A stretch of DNA of 62,330 nucleotides. Source: JANPLN01 sp043757265. GTDB lineage: Bacteria > Bdellovibrionota > Bdellovibrionia > Bdellovibrionales > JAGQZY01. Made by a program: the position numbers and the translations under genes. Below the pieces are notes generated by a model. The model was given only the letters and a program-made list of their open reading frames with translations. It had not been told where the DNA came from and did not search any database. Of this stretch, positions 34,419-43,418 are shown one piece after another. The first letter of the stretch is position 1; each line of letters starts with the position of its first letter. Location of the stretch: contig JAYUQP010000089.1 of the NCBI GenBank assembly GCA_043757265.1, positions 1 to 62,330 of the forward strand. Reading direction: 5' to 3'.

Positions 34419-36064
34419 AAAATATTTCTCGCAGAGACCTCATCGCATTGTTTGGCGTCGGTGGCTTAGGCTCGGTAGTTCACAATCCCTATAATTACCT
34501 TTTTCAAATACTTAAAAATGGGCTAATTCAACAAGCCCATGCGCAATCCATGGGTCAGTCGGCAAAAAACTATATTGTTTTTTTACAGTACGGTGCCCCA
34601 CCTCGATGGTACTGGGACGGTTTTTTAAATCCCACAGGTGACGCCTCCGAAATGGTCGCAAACGGCTGCGTAAAAAACTACATCACATCGGCTCAACAAA
34701 AATACAACGGCAACCGACTTGATATGGATTATCGCCAGTCAGGTGTGCACAATTATCAAAAAAACGGCGTAAATAAGCAACTTTACATGCCAGCTTTGTG
34801 GGATGTTGCACTTCCGCGACACAACGGAACAACAGCTGTTGTCGATGCCGAGAGCCCGTTAATGCGCAGTCTTTTAAACAACGCCTTGATTATCCGCGGA
34901 GTGAGTATGGGTGTGGATATTGGACATGTGCGGGGCCCTGAATTGGTTCTTCGTCCGTCTCCCGCTCGTAACAGTATTACAGGTTCCGTGGCCGAACTCA
35001 ATCAAGGTGTGATCCCTGCAGTTGGTATGACCGGCTCAGCTCTGCCATATTTGGGTTACAAATCGCTAAAACAGGTGAGTATGGCAATCACCCGGGGAGG
35101 AACAAACGGTCCTCTTTTTGATCTATTCGAACCATTTGTAACCACCCAGACCGGAACACACATTAGTACAAACAAAGCCAACGAATTACTTATGGAATCT
35201 GCGATGAATTCGGCGCTCCAGGAAATGAAAGATTACGCAGCCGCGCGAAGACCCGGAAGTGATGTGCTGTTTGATACAGTGAAGTCCTCGGAGGATATGT
35301 TCAAAGAGGCGTCCTCTAAACTTTTAAATTTACCCACTGTGTTCACAACTTTAAAAAATCGTTATAGCGATTTGATCGCGCAGTCTAAGCAGGCCGTACC
35401 CGGACTGATTCCGCCGCCGGAGGACATCACGTCGCAAACTGATTTATTTTCGAGTGGTTTTGCAGTCGCGGAATTCATGATCATAAATGGTTTTAGCTCG
35501 TCGTGTACCTTTGATGCCGGAAGTAACATGAACATCGGTGATTTTTTTGACGATACTGGTGTGCGCCGAAGTGTTGGTTACTACAATGACGAACATCAAC
35601 ATGGCGACCGGCAACATATAGCGGCCACGTGCCACTTTACGTATCGTTCTTTTATGGCTTGTTTAAATCTTTTTAAAGAGCGAATTGGCGCAACACACTG
35701 GAACAACACAGTGGTGCAACTGAGTTCCGAATATGGAAGAACTCCGCGCAATGATGGTACCGGGTCTGATCACTCTCCAGGCAGCAATGTGTTTACTGCT
35801 TTTAGTGGTAGCATCAAGCAGTGCATCCCGATTGGTAACATTTATAAAGATAAAGCGGGAGGAAACGTGGGCACATTTGGATTAGCCGCTCCCACTTCCA
35901 TTGCGGGAATCACCGCACCTGTGGTTATCACGAAAGAGATGGCGGTGAATACGATTGCAAGTTTGGTCGGCGTGCAGCCTATCATCGAAACTGCCACAAC
36001 GCTGATCGAAACAGATGCTACAAACGGTTGGAAGAGTCGAACAGAGGATCCTAAAAACGTATGA
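34415..36064 (+). CDS. DUF1501 family Tat-exported protein
   Basis: 549 residues. The N-terminus SRRDLIALFGVGGLGSVVH has the twin-arginine motif followed by a hydrophobic region, so folded export is expected. Later segments LNNALIIRGV and LSSEYGRTPRNDGTGSDHSPG match the DUF1501 family (alkaline-phosphatase-related), which in planctomycetes sits next to heme PSD1 proteins. Function remains unknown. It overlaps the heme protein gene upstream and the di-heme gene downstream by 4 bases each, so the three are a tight operon. Confidence 0.8.
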   Translation: MKNISRRDLIALFGVGGLGSVVHNPYNYLFQILKNGLIQQAHAQSMGQSAKNYIVFLQYGAPPRWYWDGFLNPTGDASEMVANGCVKNYITSAQQKYNGNRLDMDYRQSGVHNYQKNGVNKQLYMPALWDVALPRHNGTTAVVDAESPLMRSLLNNALIIRGVSMGVDIGHVRGPELVLRPSPARNSITGSVAELNQGVIPAVGMTGSALPYLGYKSLKQVSMAITRGGTNGPLFDLFEPFVTTQTGTHISTNKANELLMESAMNSALQEMKDYAAARRPGSDVLFDTVKSSEDMFKEASSKLLNLPTVFTTLKNRYSDLIAQSKQAVPGLIPPPEDITSQTDLFSSGFAVAEFMIINGFSSSCTFDAGSNMNIGDFFDDTGVRRSVGYYNDEHQHGDRQHIAATCHFTYRSFMACLNLFKERIGATHWNNTVVQLSSEYGRTPRNDGTGSDHSPGSNVFTAFSGSIKQCIPIGNIYKDKAGGNVGTFGLAAPTSIAGITAPVVITKEMAVNTIASLVGVQPIIETATTLIETDATNGWKSRTEDPKNV

Positions 36065-37437
36065 TTCGCACTTTGTCGCACTTTTTTATTTTATTCTGTC
36101 TAGCTGGTACTGCTTGTAAACCTGTACATCAGGAGGTTATCGAAAGCGGCCGGCACGACTCGTTACCACCACCTGAAGTGCAGTCAAAAACTGTGTACAC
36201 AGTCCTTTCAAATAATTGTTTTTCGTGCCACCAAGGAGGCAAATACGGCGCTCCGGATTGGGGCCAAATCAACTCGATAAACGATCTTGATTTGTTTGCG
36301 AGCACAAGTCGTATAAAAAAAGGCGATCCAGAGGGGTCTAATCTTTTACGACGTGCGATGCACGGGCCCGGTGACCAAAGCATGCCCCCTTCGAGCACTG
36401 ATTTTTTAAAAGAGGATTATTTAATTCTTTATAACTGGATAAAAAATTTGCCAGCGGCCAGTGACATGGTTGATGGGCCGCCACCACCTCAGGTTCAGGA
36501 GAACGCATTTACGGTGGTGCAAACGTACTGTCTGAACTGTCATAATGGCGGTGGTGGGCCAAGCTGGGGAAATATTCAAAATATTTCACAATTTATTAGT
36601 TTTGCCTATTCCGGTTCGGTGAGGTTAAAACCTGGCAAGCCAGCCGAATCTACAATCATATTGAGAATGAAGCACGGGGTGGGCGACCAGTCTATGCCAC
36701 CTGGTGCAAGTGATTTAAGCCAGCAGCAATATCAAATCGTTTTTGACTGGATCCAAGAGTTGCCGGAGGCGCAAACCGGTGGGCCCACGGGACCTCCTCC
36801 GATACCAACCGACGTTTACAATCGTATCGCGCGGTCGAGCGGCGAAAAATTGCGAATCGGAGACAGACGGTTCGTAGCGAGCGTACTGAACCAAATCCTT
36901 GGCGCTTCTTCAAAAACCACGGTGGATAAATATGTGCTTTCGCGAACTTCAAAATTTGGAGGCTCTTGCGATAGACTCAACAGTTACACACACAGCTATC
37001 CAACGGTGCAGCGATGCAACGAACCGGGGTTATCGCTGACTAGCAAACTGATCGACGTGGATTTGGTTAATATAGAAGCTCCAAGGCTCCCGGACTCAAA
37101 CACAGTGCGGGAGGGATTGAGAGTGCTGACGTGTAAACAATCTTTATTAAGCGACAACACCGCCTTGACGAATCTCATTCAGCAGGTGAAAGGGAGTGGC
37201 GATACCAGTTTTTTACAAACCAACCCTCGAATGTCCTCAGATGATGTTATAAAAATGTATCGTTTATTTTATCCAGGTAGAGACCCTAAGGTTCCAATTC
37301 TAAACGCCCTTCTCGCGGTGTCCGACGAGGCACAAACGAGGCCACTTGCTCCAGTGGGTGCGAACGGCACGTCCTTCGAGTCGTGGCGCTATGTAGCTTT
37401 GACCCTTTGTAAGGCTCCTGACTGGCAAATGGAATAG
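36061..37437 (+). CDS. Di-heme cytochrome-like lipoprotein
   Basis: 458 residues with a lipoprotein signal (FILFCLAGTAC, lipobox AGTAC). Two CxxCH motifs occur at similar positions in tandem domains: NNCFSCHQGGKYG and YCLNCHNGGGG, each followed by MHGPGDQSMPP or MKHGVGDQSMPP, so an internal duplication is likely. This is the PSD1-type planctomycete cytochrome arrangement. The C-terminal third has no motif I recognise. It closes the operon with the DUF1501 gene. It is probably anchored to the periplasmic face of a membrane. Confidence 0.83.
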   Translation: MIRTLSHFFILFCLAGTACKPVHQEVIESGRHDSLPPPEVQSKTVYTVLSNNCFSCHQGGKYGAPDWGQINSINDLDLFASTSRIKKGDPEGSNLLRRAMHGPGDQSMPPSSTDFLKEDYLILYNWIKNLPAASDMVDGPPPPQVQENAFTVVQTYCLNCHNGGGGPSWGNIQNISQFISFAYSGSVRLKPGKPAESTIILRMKHGVGDQSMPPGASDLSQQQYQIVFDWIQELPEAQTGGPTGPPPIPTDVYNRIARSSGEKLRIGDRRFVASVLNQILGASSKTTVDKYVLSRTSKFGGSCDRLNSYTHSYPTVQRCNEPGLSLTSKLIDVDLVNIEAPRLPDSNTVREGLRVLTCKQSLLSDNTALTNLIQQVKGSGDTSFLQTNPRMSSDDVIKMYRLFYPGRDPKVPILNALLAVSDEAQTRPLAPVGANGTSFESWRYVALTLCKAPDWQME

Positions 37438-37556
37438 TCCTAAAAACTCGTTTGGCTAATTTTTTGACAGATGTGTCTTATTTTCAAAGGGGCTGGTTAA
37501 ACCCTTGAGATCTATGTTTAATGCGCCCTCACACTTTGTTGCCGAGGATTCGCTAC

Positions 37557-38858
37557 ATGCGCTCTTTATTTTTTGCCGTTTTCACTCTCATTGCGTCTTT
37601 CTCGTTAGCCGTTGAAGAAAAGTTTTTTTCGCAAAAAATTAATCATCACAATTCGATCTCTGATTCTTTTGAACAAAGATATTTCGTAGATCAAACCTAT
37701 AAGCAAAACGGACTATCCCCCATTGTCCTTGAACTGTGTGGTGAATCCGAGTGCGGACTTTACGTTTCAAAAATTTCCCTCCAAACCCAAATTGCAATGG
37801 ATGCAAAAGCCGAAATCATAGCCCTTGAACATCGCTACTACGGAAAAAGCCAACCTTTTTCGAATCTCGAAACCTCGGCGCTGCAATTTCTCTCGGTTGA
37901 GCAGGCTATCTTAGACATCCGTGCTTTCCAGCGGCACATAGATCCACATAATAAAAGGAAATGGTTTTTGGTGGGGTCATCCTATGCTGGGACTCTCGCT
38001 GCTGTTTACCGGCAACGGTATCCTGAAAGTACAGTGGGCGCACTTTCGTCGTCGGCACCGGCTCGAGCCACGTTTTCCTTTATTGCGTACGACAAATACA
38101 CAAGCGATATTTTGGGGCCTAAGTGTGCCCAGCAGGTGCGTCAGTTGGTTTCAGAAATCGAAACGAAAATTACTGGAATGCAAAGTTTAGAAGATTATAA
38201 AGCGCCCTTCAGAGTTCCATATATCCAAAATGATTTAAACTTTTTATTTTTAATTTCCGAATTCACTACCGCCTTTGTGCAGTTTGGTAACGGACCAGAT
38301 TTTTGTCAAAGCGTGGACAGCATTGGCGCATTGCAAGCCATCGCCCATTTTGTAAATTTGTTTTATGCCGACGGCCATGGACTAGATTTATCTACGTGGG
38401 GATTTGAAACGCTAGCCAACACCGAAATCGAAGGCTCGGCTGGCATCACCCGCCAATGGTGGTATCAAGTTTGTCGAGAGATGGGCTTTTTCCAGGTTGC
38501 GCATTCATCCCGTAAAGATTCAGTCCGCTCTGCATTGCTGGACCAACAGTTTTTTGAAACTATCTGCAAAGATAATTACGGAATCGAAACCACGCAGATT
38601 TCAGAGTTTAACACCCAGTACTACGAGCCTTTGCAAGAAGGAAGATATTCACGTATCATCTTTACCAATGGTACCGAGGATCCGTGGACTCAGTTATCGG
38701 TGATGTCCGATGCGCGCAGTGTGGTTGGCAAAGATTCATTATTTTTGCTCAATAAAGGAGGAAGTCATTCTTCCGAGCTTTACTCACAAACAGGTATCAT
38801 GGATGAACTTCAACAAAAAATCATCACAACCGCAGTAAAGTGGTTATCAAATAAGTAA
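37557..38858 (+). CDS. S28-family serine peptidase (prolyl carboxypeptidase type), secreted
   Basis: A 433-residue protein with a Sec signal (LFFAVFTLIASFSLAVEE). Its strand IIALEHRYYGKSQPF and GSSYAGTLAA (Ser142), FTNGTEDPWTQ (Asp375), and GGSHSSEL (His404) fit the S28 alpha/beta-hydrolase peptidases, as does WWYQVCREMGFFQ. The family is best known from eukaryotes and cuts after proline, and the narrower specificity cannot be read here. The start was taken at ATG 37557 after a GAGG site; an upstream ATG lies at 37521. It is followed by another secreted-protein gene 14 bases later. Confidence 0.85.
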   Translation: MRSLFFAVFTLIASFSLAVEEKFFSQKINHHNSISDSFEQRYFVDQTYKQNGLSPIVLELCGESECGLYVSKISLQTQIAMDAKAEIIALEHRYYGKSQPFSNLETSALQFLSVEQAILDIRAFQRHIDPHNKRKWFLVGSSYAGTLAAVYRQRYPESTVGALSSSAPARATFSFIAYDKYTSDILGPKCAQQVRQLVSEIETKITGMQSLEDYKAPFRVPYIQNDLNFLFLISEFTTAFVQFGNGPDFCQSVDSIGALQAIAHFVNLFYADGHGLDLSTWGFETLANTEIEGSAGITRQWWYQVCREMGFFQVAHSSRKDSVRSALLDQQFFETICKDNYGIETTQISEFNTQYYEPLQEGRYSRIIFTNGTEDPWTQLSVMSDARSVVGKDSLFLLNKGGSHSSELYSQTGIMDELQQKIITTAVKWLSNK

Positions 38859-38872
38859 CCCGCAGAGGACTC

Positions 38873-40567
38873 GTGCTACGAAAAAGTATTTTTATCAGTT
38901 TAGTATTTTCGTCCACATTTTCTCAGGCCAACTTTGTGTGTCGGGATGTTTTTACTTTAGACGATGCGAAAGTGCTCTATATTCCGAATGCGGCATCGTT
39001 TAGCGTCGCAATTTTCAAAGAGAGCGTTGATGCTCAAGCTCTTCGTCGATTTAAGGGGCCTGAGGGGAGTCTTGATCTTCTCAATAAAAATCCGACTAAA
39101 AATAAAGACATGGCTCACGCATCGATCGCCGACCAAATTTTGTTTTTAACATTAGGAATCTCGTTCAACGACATTGCCGGAGTCAAAGGCGCCATTGATT
39201 TTTTTCGCAACCAAGATAACAAGCTGCTTTTGAAAGCTGTGCGCGGCGACTGGCAGGCCACCCAAAACATATACAGGATCCTTGCGATGCTCAGTGGCTG
39301 GGTGAATGAAGCTCACCCCACGGAGCCAGCTGTGGATTTAACGTTGCGAAAAGATCTCTTACGCTTCCTCAGCCTACGAGAGAATGAAAGTATCGCTGCA
39401 GCTTGGGCACGCATGAGAGAGAATTATTATAGCTACCAGGGTTTAGTTAAAGATCCGCTCGCGGCCGGGTCAGGGTCGCCAAGTAAAGATGCAGACGGGG
39501 AGCTCATCATTCGGGCCCGTGAACTCTATTCAAAATTAGAATATCGCAGTTTAATGGAATCACAGGGCGTGGGTTTATATCTGTATCGAAAATCTACGAC
39601 GGAGCTTTTAGAACTATTAGCCATTTGGGTGAGGCAGTTGCATTTTCCGGACGACACGGCGGAGAAGTACATTGCTGATTTATATTTTATTGCAAAAAAC
39701 CCGTTGGTGAGTAACTCCAACGTACAAAAAGTAAAAGCCGAATTGCACGTGTCATTGTTGCGTTACTTCAATAAATATATTTTAGCGCAGCGTTTACCGC
39801 GCAGCCTTACCGACAGAGAGATCTTTACGAGCACATATGCGGAATTTGCCAAAATTCAACTTTTGCTTCGGCAGTTTGATGCCTTTCACAAGCGTCAAGA
39901 AATTCTTCTCGAACAAGCTCTTGTCGGCATAGAATCCCTCAATGCACAGGTTGAGGGCTTGGAGCAGCGCCTCAGTTGGGCCAAGCAGGAAACTTCCTAT
40001 TTACCTCCTGCCCAGGCTGCCGGTTGGGTTGCGCGTTTTGATAAATACAGTGAGCGACTGGCGGGGCTGAAATCACAGGAGCTTTCGCATGCGGAGTGGG
40101 TCAGTCGCACACAGGCACTTGATCGCGAGCACTTCGTCATCGAAAGGCTCCTGCAGGAATGGGCTCGGCAAAAACAAAAATTGGATATCGAGTTTTTTAC
40201 GCAATTGAATTTTCAGTGGGAGCTCCTGCTTCCGCAAAAAGCTTATAAGGTTAAGGGGCTCGATTACGACTCCGTTGTGTTTAATGAAAATGTAATCGAG
40301 TTTTTTGCGAAGAATCTGGAGCGCGGGTCGTATTTTTTAGCGGCGTTTTCAAAGGGTTACGTTCCCAATCAAAACTCCTCTGGACTGCGCCGGATTCCAG
40401 CAATCCATTCTGACTTTCGCGACATTAAACTCTTAAAACACGGTGGAAAGGTTCGCGTTGTCGGCCGCCTGGTAGGCCGCACAATTCACTTTTTCTCGAT
40501 CTATGATCAAGACCATCCATACGTTTATGATGAAATTCACCGAATGATTCAAAGATTCACCCCCTAA
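38873..40567 (+). CDS. Large secreted protein with coiled coil, family unknown
   Basis: 564 residues starting at GTG 38873, with a Sec signal (ISLVFSSTFSQANF). It is helical throughout, with a coiled-coil stretch around residues 340-400 (LEQALVGIESLNAQVEGLEQ). The last 70 residues (IHSDFRDIKLLKHGG, RVVGRLVGRTIHFFSIYDQDHPYVYDEIHRMI) have a beta pattern reminiscent of RelE-type folds, but that is weak. It follows the S28 peptidase gene by only 14 bases and is likely co-transcribed. No function assigned. Confidence 0.55.
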   Translation: MLRKSIFISLVFSSTFSQANFVCRDVFTLDDAKVLYIPNAASFSVAIFKESVDAQALRRFKGPEGSLDLLNKNPTKNKDMAHASIADQILFLTLGISFNDIAGVKGAIDFFRNQDNKLLLKAVRGDWQATQNIYRILAMLSGWVNEAHPTEPAVDLTLRKDLLRFLSLRENESIAAAWARMRENYYSYQGLVKDPLAAGSGSPSKDADGELIIRARELYSKLEYRSLMESQGVGLYLYRKSTTELLELLAIWVRQLHFPDDTAEKYIADLYFIAKNPLVSNSNVQKVKAELHVSLLRYFNKYILAQRLPRSLTDREIFTSTYAEFAKIQLLLRQFDAFHKRQEILLEQALVGIESLNAQVEGLEQRLSWAKQETSYLPPAQAAGWVARFDKYSERLAGLKSQELSHAEWVSRTQALDREHFVIERLLQEWARQKQKLDIEFFTQLNFQWELLLPQKAYKVKGLDYDSVVFNENVIEFFAKNLERGSYFLAAFSKGYVPNQNSSGLRRIPAIHSDFRDIKLLKHGGKVRVVGRLVGRTIHFFSIYDQDHPYVYDEIHRMIQRFTP

Positions 40568-40711
40568 AAACACGTCGTAAGTTGAAAACACTTACCTGAC
40601 GAAATTTGAAAAAAATTCTAGCAAAAACATTTCTATATTATTTAGTTCCATAACGGGACATTTCCGAATATACGTCTTCCGTCTTCAAGACACACACTCA
40701 TAGGGGGATCC

Positions 40712-41257
40712 ATGAAATCTACAGTTTTGTTAACTTTACTTATCCTAAGCCAGTCGGCGTTTGCCCAATTTGAAGGAGCATTTTTTGATGCCTCTCTAGT
40801 GCCAAACAATATCGAATCTGTGCATTTGGAACTTTTTGATATGGCGAGAACCGGCCTCGGCTGTTCGTACGACGTTTGTTTCCGCATGGAGATTTACCTT
40901 AACGGCAATCTCGTAGCACGCTGGGGAACTTCTCCCGGTAATCCAAACAACGACGTAGACTTTAACGGTGTTAACACGCCGAAGATGACCAATCGCAGTC
41001 TCAATCGCAGTCGCATCATGGGATCGGGTTATGTTTCCCATCGCGGAGATCCAATGCCATACGCCATGTTTATCCTTGGCTCAAAGGGCCAAGGCACAGG
41101 CTTCGCGGTGCACGCCGGTAACACGACTGGTAACAAAGAGTCTCACGGCTGTATTCGCCTTGAGTATGACAATGCTAAAATCGTAAATGCTTGGGTGCGT
41201 GAAGCCATCTCTAATGGCGGCTCCACAACAATCACTACGAAGCACACAACTGATTAA
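40712..41257 (+). CDS. Short L,D-transpeptidase (YkuD fold), secreted
   Basis: 181 residues with a Sec signal (STVLLTLLILSQSAFA). The catalytic motif is AVHAGN..N..SHGCIRL with His134 and Cys147, the H-(x)n-SHGCIRL pattern of YkuD enzymes that cross-link or edit peptidoglycan using a Cys nucleophile. The domain is small, without the usual extra LysM or other modules. Followed by a five-hairpin array and a terminator on the same strand. In a Bdellovibrio-type cell it might act on its own wall or on a prey wall; that is inference. Confidence 0.86.
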   Translation: MKSTVLLTLLILSQSAFAQFEGAFFDASLVPNNIESVHLELFDMARTGLGCSYDVCFRMEIYLNGNLVARWGTSPGNPNNDVDFNGVNTPKMTNRSLNRSRIMGSGYVSHRGDPMPYAMFILGSKGQGTGFAVHAGNTTGNKESHGCIRLEYDNAKIVNAWVREAISNGGSTTITTKHTTD

Positions 41258-41275
41258 TTTTTTTAAGTAAGGAAA

Positions 41276-41395
41276 CCCGCTCGCCGATAGAGCGGGTCTA
41301 AAACGGTCGCTCGCCGATAGAGCGGGTCTAAAACGGTCGCTCGCATATTGAGCGGCTCCAAGAACATCTCCCTCCAATGGAGAGGGGATCAATCA
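41276..41395. repeat. Array of hairpins with 7-base loops, 30-base period
   Basis: Stem-loops are centred near 41286, 41316, 41346 and 41375, and a fifth (the terminator) near 41406. Each has a 5-7 bp stem and a 7-base loop. Stems 1-3 and 5 share the core CGCTC/GAGCG, while the fourth uses TCTCC/GGAGA, so pairing is kept though sequence changed. Units 1 and 2 share a 30-base repeat (CGCTCGCCGATAGAGCGGGT, then CTAAAACGGT). Confidence 0.78.
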
Positions 41396-41422
41396 ACCGC
41401 TCGGTATTGGAGCGGTTTTTTT
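41396..41422 (+). terminator. Rho-independent terminator
   Basis: Stem ACCGCTC/GAGCGGT with a 7-base loop (GGTATTG) followed by seven T. It terminates the L,D-transpeptidase transcript, 140 bases after its stop, and is the last member of the hairpin array. Confidence 0.85.
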
Positions 41423-41672
41423 ACGTCAATTTAGCGTCGAGCAAGCCCTGCTGATCAAGAGCTGCTAGATCAGTGTAGCCACCGACGAGTTCGTCGTTGA
41501 TGAAAATCTGGGGCACCGTCATCAATCCGGTTCTTTCCTTGAGTTCTGTATAAACTTTCTCGTCACTCTCCACCGAAATTTCTTCGTAAGTTGCGCCTTT
41601 ACGCGCCAAGAGAGCCTTTGCACGATCGCAGTACGGGCAAAAGGATTTTGTGTAGATTAATACTTTAGACAT
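41421..41672 (-). CDS. grxC: Glutaredoxin
   Basis: A short redoxin of 83 residues from ATG 41672. The active-site motif is CPYC (residues 12 and 15 in KVLIYTKSFCPYCDRAKALL), and the GLMTVPQIFINDELVGGYTDL segment holds the cis-Pro and glutathione-binding GG. It reduces protein or small-molecule disulfides with glutathione. The start follows AAAGGA. Its start codon overlaps the end of the DusC-like gene by 8 bases, so translation is coupled. Confidence 0.93.
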   Translation of the reverse strand: MSKVLIYTKSFCPYCDRAKALLARKGATYEEISVESDEKVYTELKERTGLMTVPQIFINDELVGGYTDLAALDQQGLLDAKLT

Positions 41673-42810
41673 GAGTGGTCCTTTCAAGAGGGTTTAATTT
41701 TTTAGCAACAATCAACTGAGGAGACGAAGAAACTTTATGGATGGCTGCGGTACCGGAAGATGAATCGCGATGAAATATTCGATCTGAATCTTGATGCAAC
41801 TTACTATCTAACTCACAGAGCTGGTCATTAGTGAGTTGATTGCTAAAGTTGTTACATAACATTTCTCGCAGCATCACGCCATCCTCGAGAGTTTTAATTC
41901 TTTGTAAAAGCTCCGCGGCTTCGCCGTAACTTTGGCTCATGATGCGCGCAAGTTGTTTTGTTCGTTGAACAGCGTAGCGTTCATGCCGATAGTTTTTGGA
42001 AAGATCAAAAAATTCGAGAAAGTAGTTTTGCCATTCGTTCCAAGTGCGTTTTCTTTCGTTTGTTTTAATTTCTGCGCCAAGCCCAGGGTTTGCCACCCAA
42101 CCTCGCCCCAGCATCACGTGCTGGCTTCCAGAAACCGACCGACAGCGATGGTAATCGCTCGCGGTCCACACTTCGCCATTTGCAATCACAGGGATTTTTA
42201 GAGCTTGGTTGATGGGAGCTATGTACTCCCAGTAAGCTGGCGGTTTATATCCATCCATTTTAGTGCGAGCGTGCACAACTAGCCAATTGGCGCCTGCAGC
42301 TTCTGCAGCCTGCGCAATTTGGAGGGAGTTGTGGGGGTGGTCATATCCCAATCGAATTTTAACCGATACAGTGTGTGTTTTTGGAACGGCTTTTCTCACA
42401 GCTTCGACAATACGAAACAAGCGGTCCGGTGTTTTCAACAAGGCAGCTCCACCGTCGCTATTATTTACAGTTTTAGCAGGGCACCCAAAATTGAGGTCAA
42501 TACCAAAGGATCCCATTTCAATGGCTCGCTGGGCATTTTCGGCCATGGGTTGGGGTTGGCTTCCCAAAAGTTGCACCACCACTGGAGTTCCATAGATCGT
42601 GCGCGAACCTGTCAGAAGCTCGGGGCAGTACTGTAAAAAAACTCGTTCGGGTAAAAGATGATCCACCACTCGCACAAACTCAGTTGTGCAAAGGTCTGTG
42701 GCGCCAAGGGAGGTGATCAACTGTCGGTTGACTGCATCGACAACACCTTCCATGGGAGCCAGGAATAACTTTGGCGTTGAAAAATCAATGGGCCAATTTT
42801 TGGATAACAT
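41665..42810 (-). CDS. dusC: tRNA-dihydrouridine synthase C type
   Basis: FMN enzyme reducing a specific uridine in tRNA. The sequence follows DusC closely: FLAPMEGVVDAVNR, CTTEFVRVVDHLLPERVF, YCPELLTGSRT, the catalytic Cys in DLNFGCPAKTVNNSDGGAALL, and VKIRLGYD. About 380 residues, longer than E. coli DusC because of a C-terminal extension. ATG 42810 was chosen over TTG 42813. It overlaps grxC at its 3' end by 8 bases and the EVE gene at its 5' end by 26 bases, so it is the middle gene of a three-gene operon. Confidence 0.9.
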   Translation of the reverse strand: MLSKNWPIDFSTPKLFLAPMEGVVDAVNRQLITSLGATDLCTTEFVRVVDHLLPERVFLQYCPELLTGSRTIYGTPVVVQLLGSQPQPMAENAQRAIEMGSFGIDLNFGCPAKTVNNSDGGAALLKTPDRLFRIVEAVRKAVPKTHTVSVKIRLGYDHPHNSLQIAQAAEAAGANWLVVHARTKMDGYKPPAYWEYIAPINQALKIPVIANGEVWTASDYHRCRSVSGSQHVMLGRGWVANPGLGAEIKTNERKRTWNEWQNYFLEFFDLSKNYRHERYAVQRTKQLARIMSQSYGEAAELLQRIKTLEDGVMLREMLCNNFSNQLTNDQLCELDSKLHQDSDRIFHRDSSSGTAAIHKVSSSPQLIVAKKLNPLERTTHV

Positions 42811-43240
42811 CAAATTCCGATTTAGTTACAGGTTGAATAGACAGTCTTTGCCCTTTTTTAATCACCAGCATGTTTTGCAAGTCTTTGTTATGCCGAAGCT
42901 CATCGAGCGGAATAAGCGCTTTAAATTTTTTTACAAACTTTACTGATACGCCAAACCACCGCGGTTTTTCGGGCGTTGCCTTGGGGTCGTAGTATTCGCT
43001 TTTTTTATCAAACTGGGAGGGGTCGGGCACAGCCAAATGGGAAACTTTCGCAAGCCCGGCAATGCCTGGTGGCTCGGCATTTGAGTGGTAAAAAAGAATC
43101 GTATCGCCAAGCTGCATGTTATTCATCATAAAATTACGTGCTTGGTAATTGCGAACGCCATCCCAAAGACTGTCTTTTTTGCTCTTGAGATCATCAATCG
43201 AAAATACATCGGGTTCAGATTTCATAAGCCAGTACTGCAT
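42785..43240 (-). CDS. EVE-domain protein
   Basis: 151 residues forming a single EVE (PUA-like) domain, beginning WLMKSEPDVFSIDDL and including WDGVRNYQARNFM, LGDTILFYHSN, IAGLAKVSHLA and FVKKFKALIPLDEL. EVE domains bind modified bases in nucleic acid. It is the first gene of an operon with dusC and grxC, with which it overlaps at its end. The neighbouring Dus enzyme makes a modified base, so a link to modified RNA or DNA is plausible but unproven. Confidence 0.85.
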   Translation of the reverse strand: MQYWLMKSEPDVFSIDDLKSKKDSLWDGVRNYQARNFMMNNMQLGDTILFYHSNAEPPGIAGLAKVSHLAVPDPSQFDKKSEYYDPKATPEKPRWFGVSVKFVKKFKALIPLDELRHNKDLQNMLVIKKGQRLSIQPVTKSEFDVIQKLAH

Positions 43241-43418
43241 AAAATCCTCTCAGGCTTTGTATCCGCAAAACGTCTCCCTACATTTCAGCGGCTGTGTGGT
43301 TTTTAGCACTATTTTTTGGGGGTACCAAGTCATTTATGAGAGCAGTTGACACTTACCAAGCGCCTCAAGACAATAGGGCCAATACGGCAACGCTACAGTA
43401 AAACCAAAAGGAGATCTT

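Noticed and set aside
41276..41422. CRISPR array
   Set aside because: The units are 30 bases in all with no unique spacers, there are no cas genes, and the hairpins form terminator-like structures.
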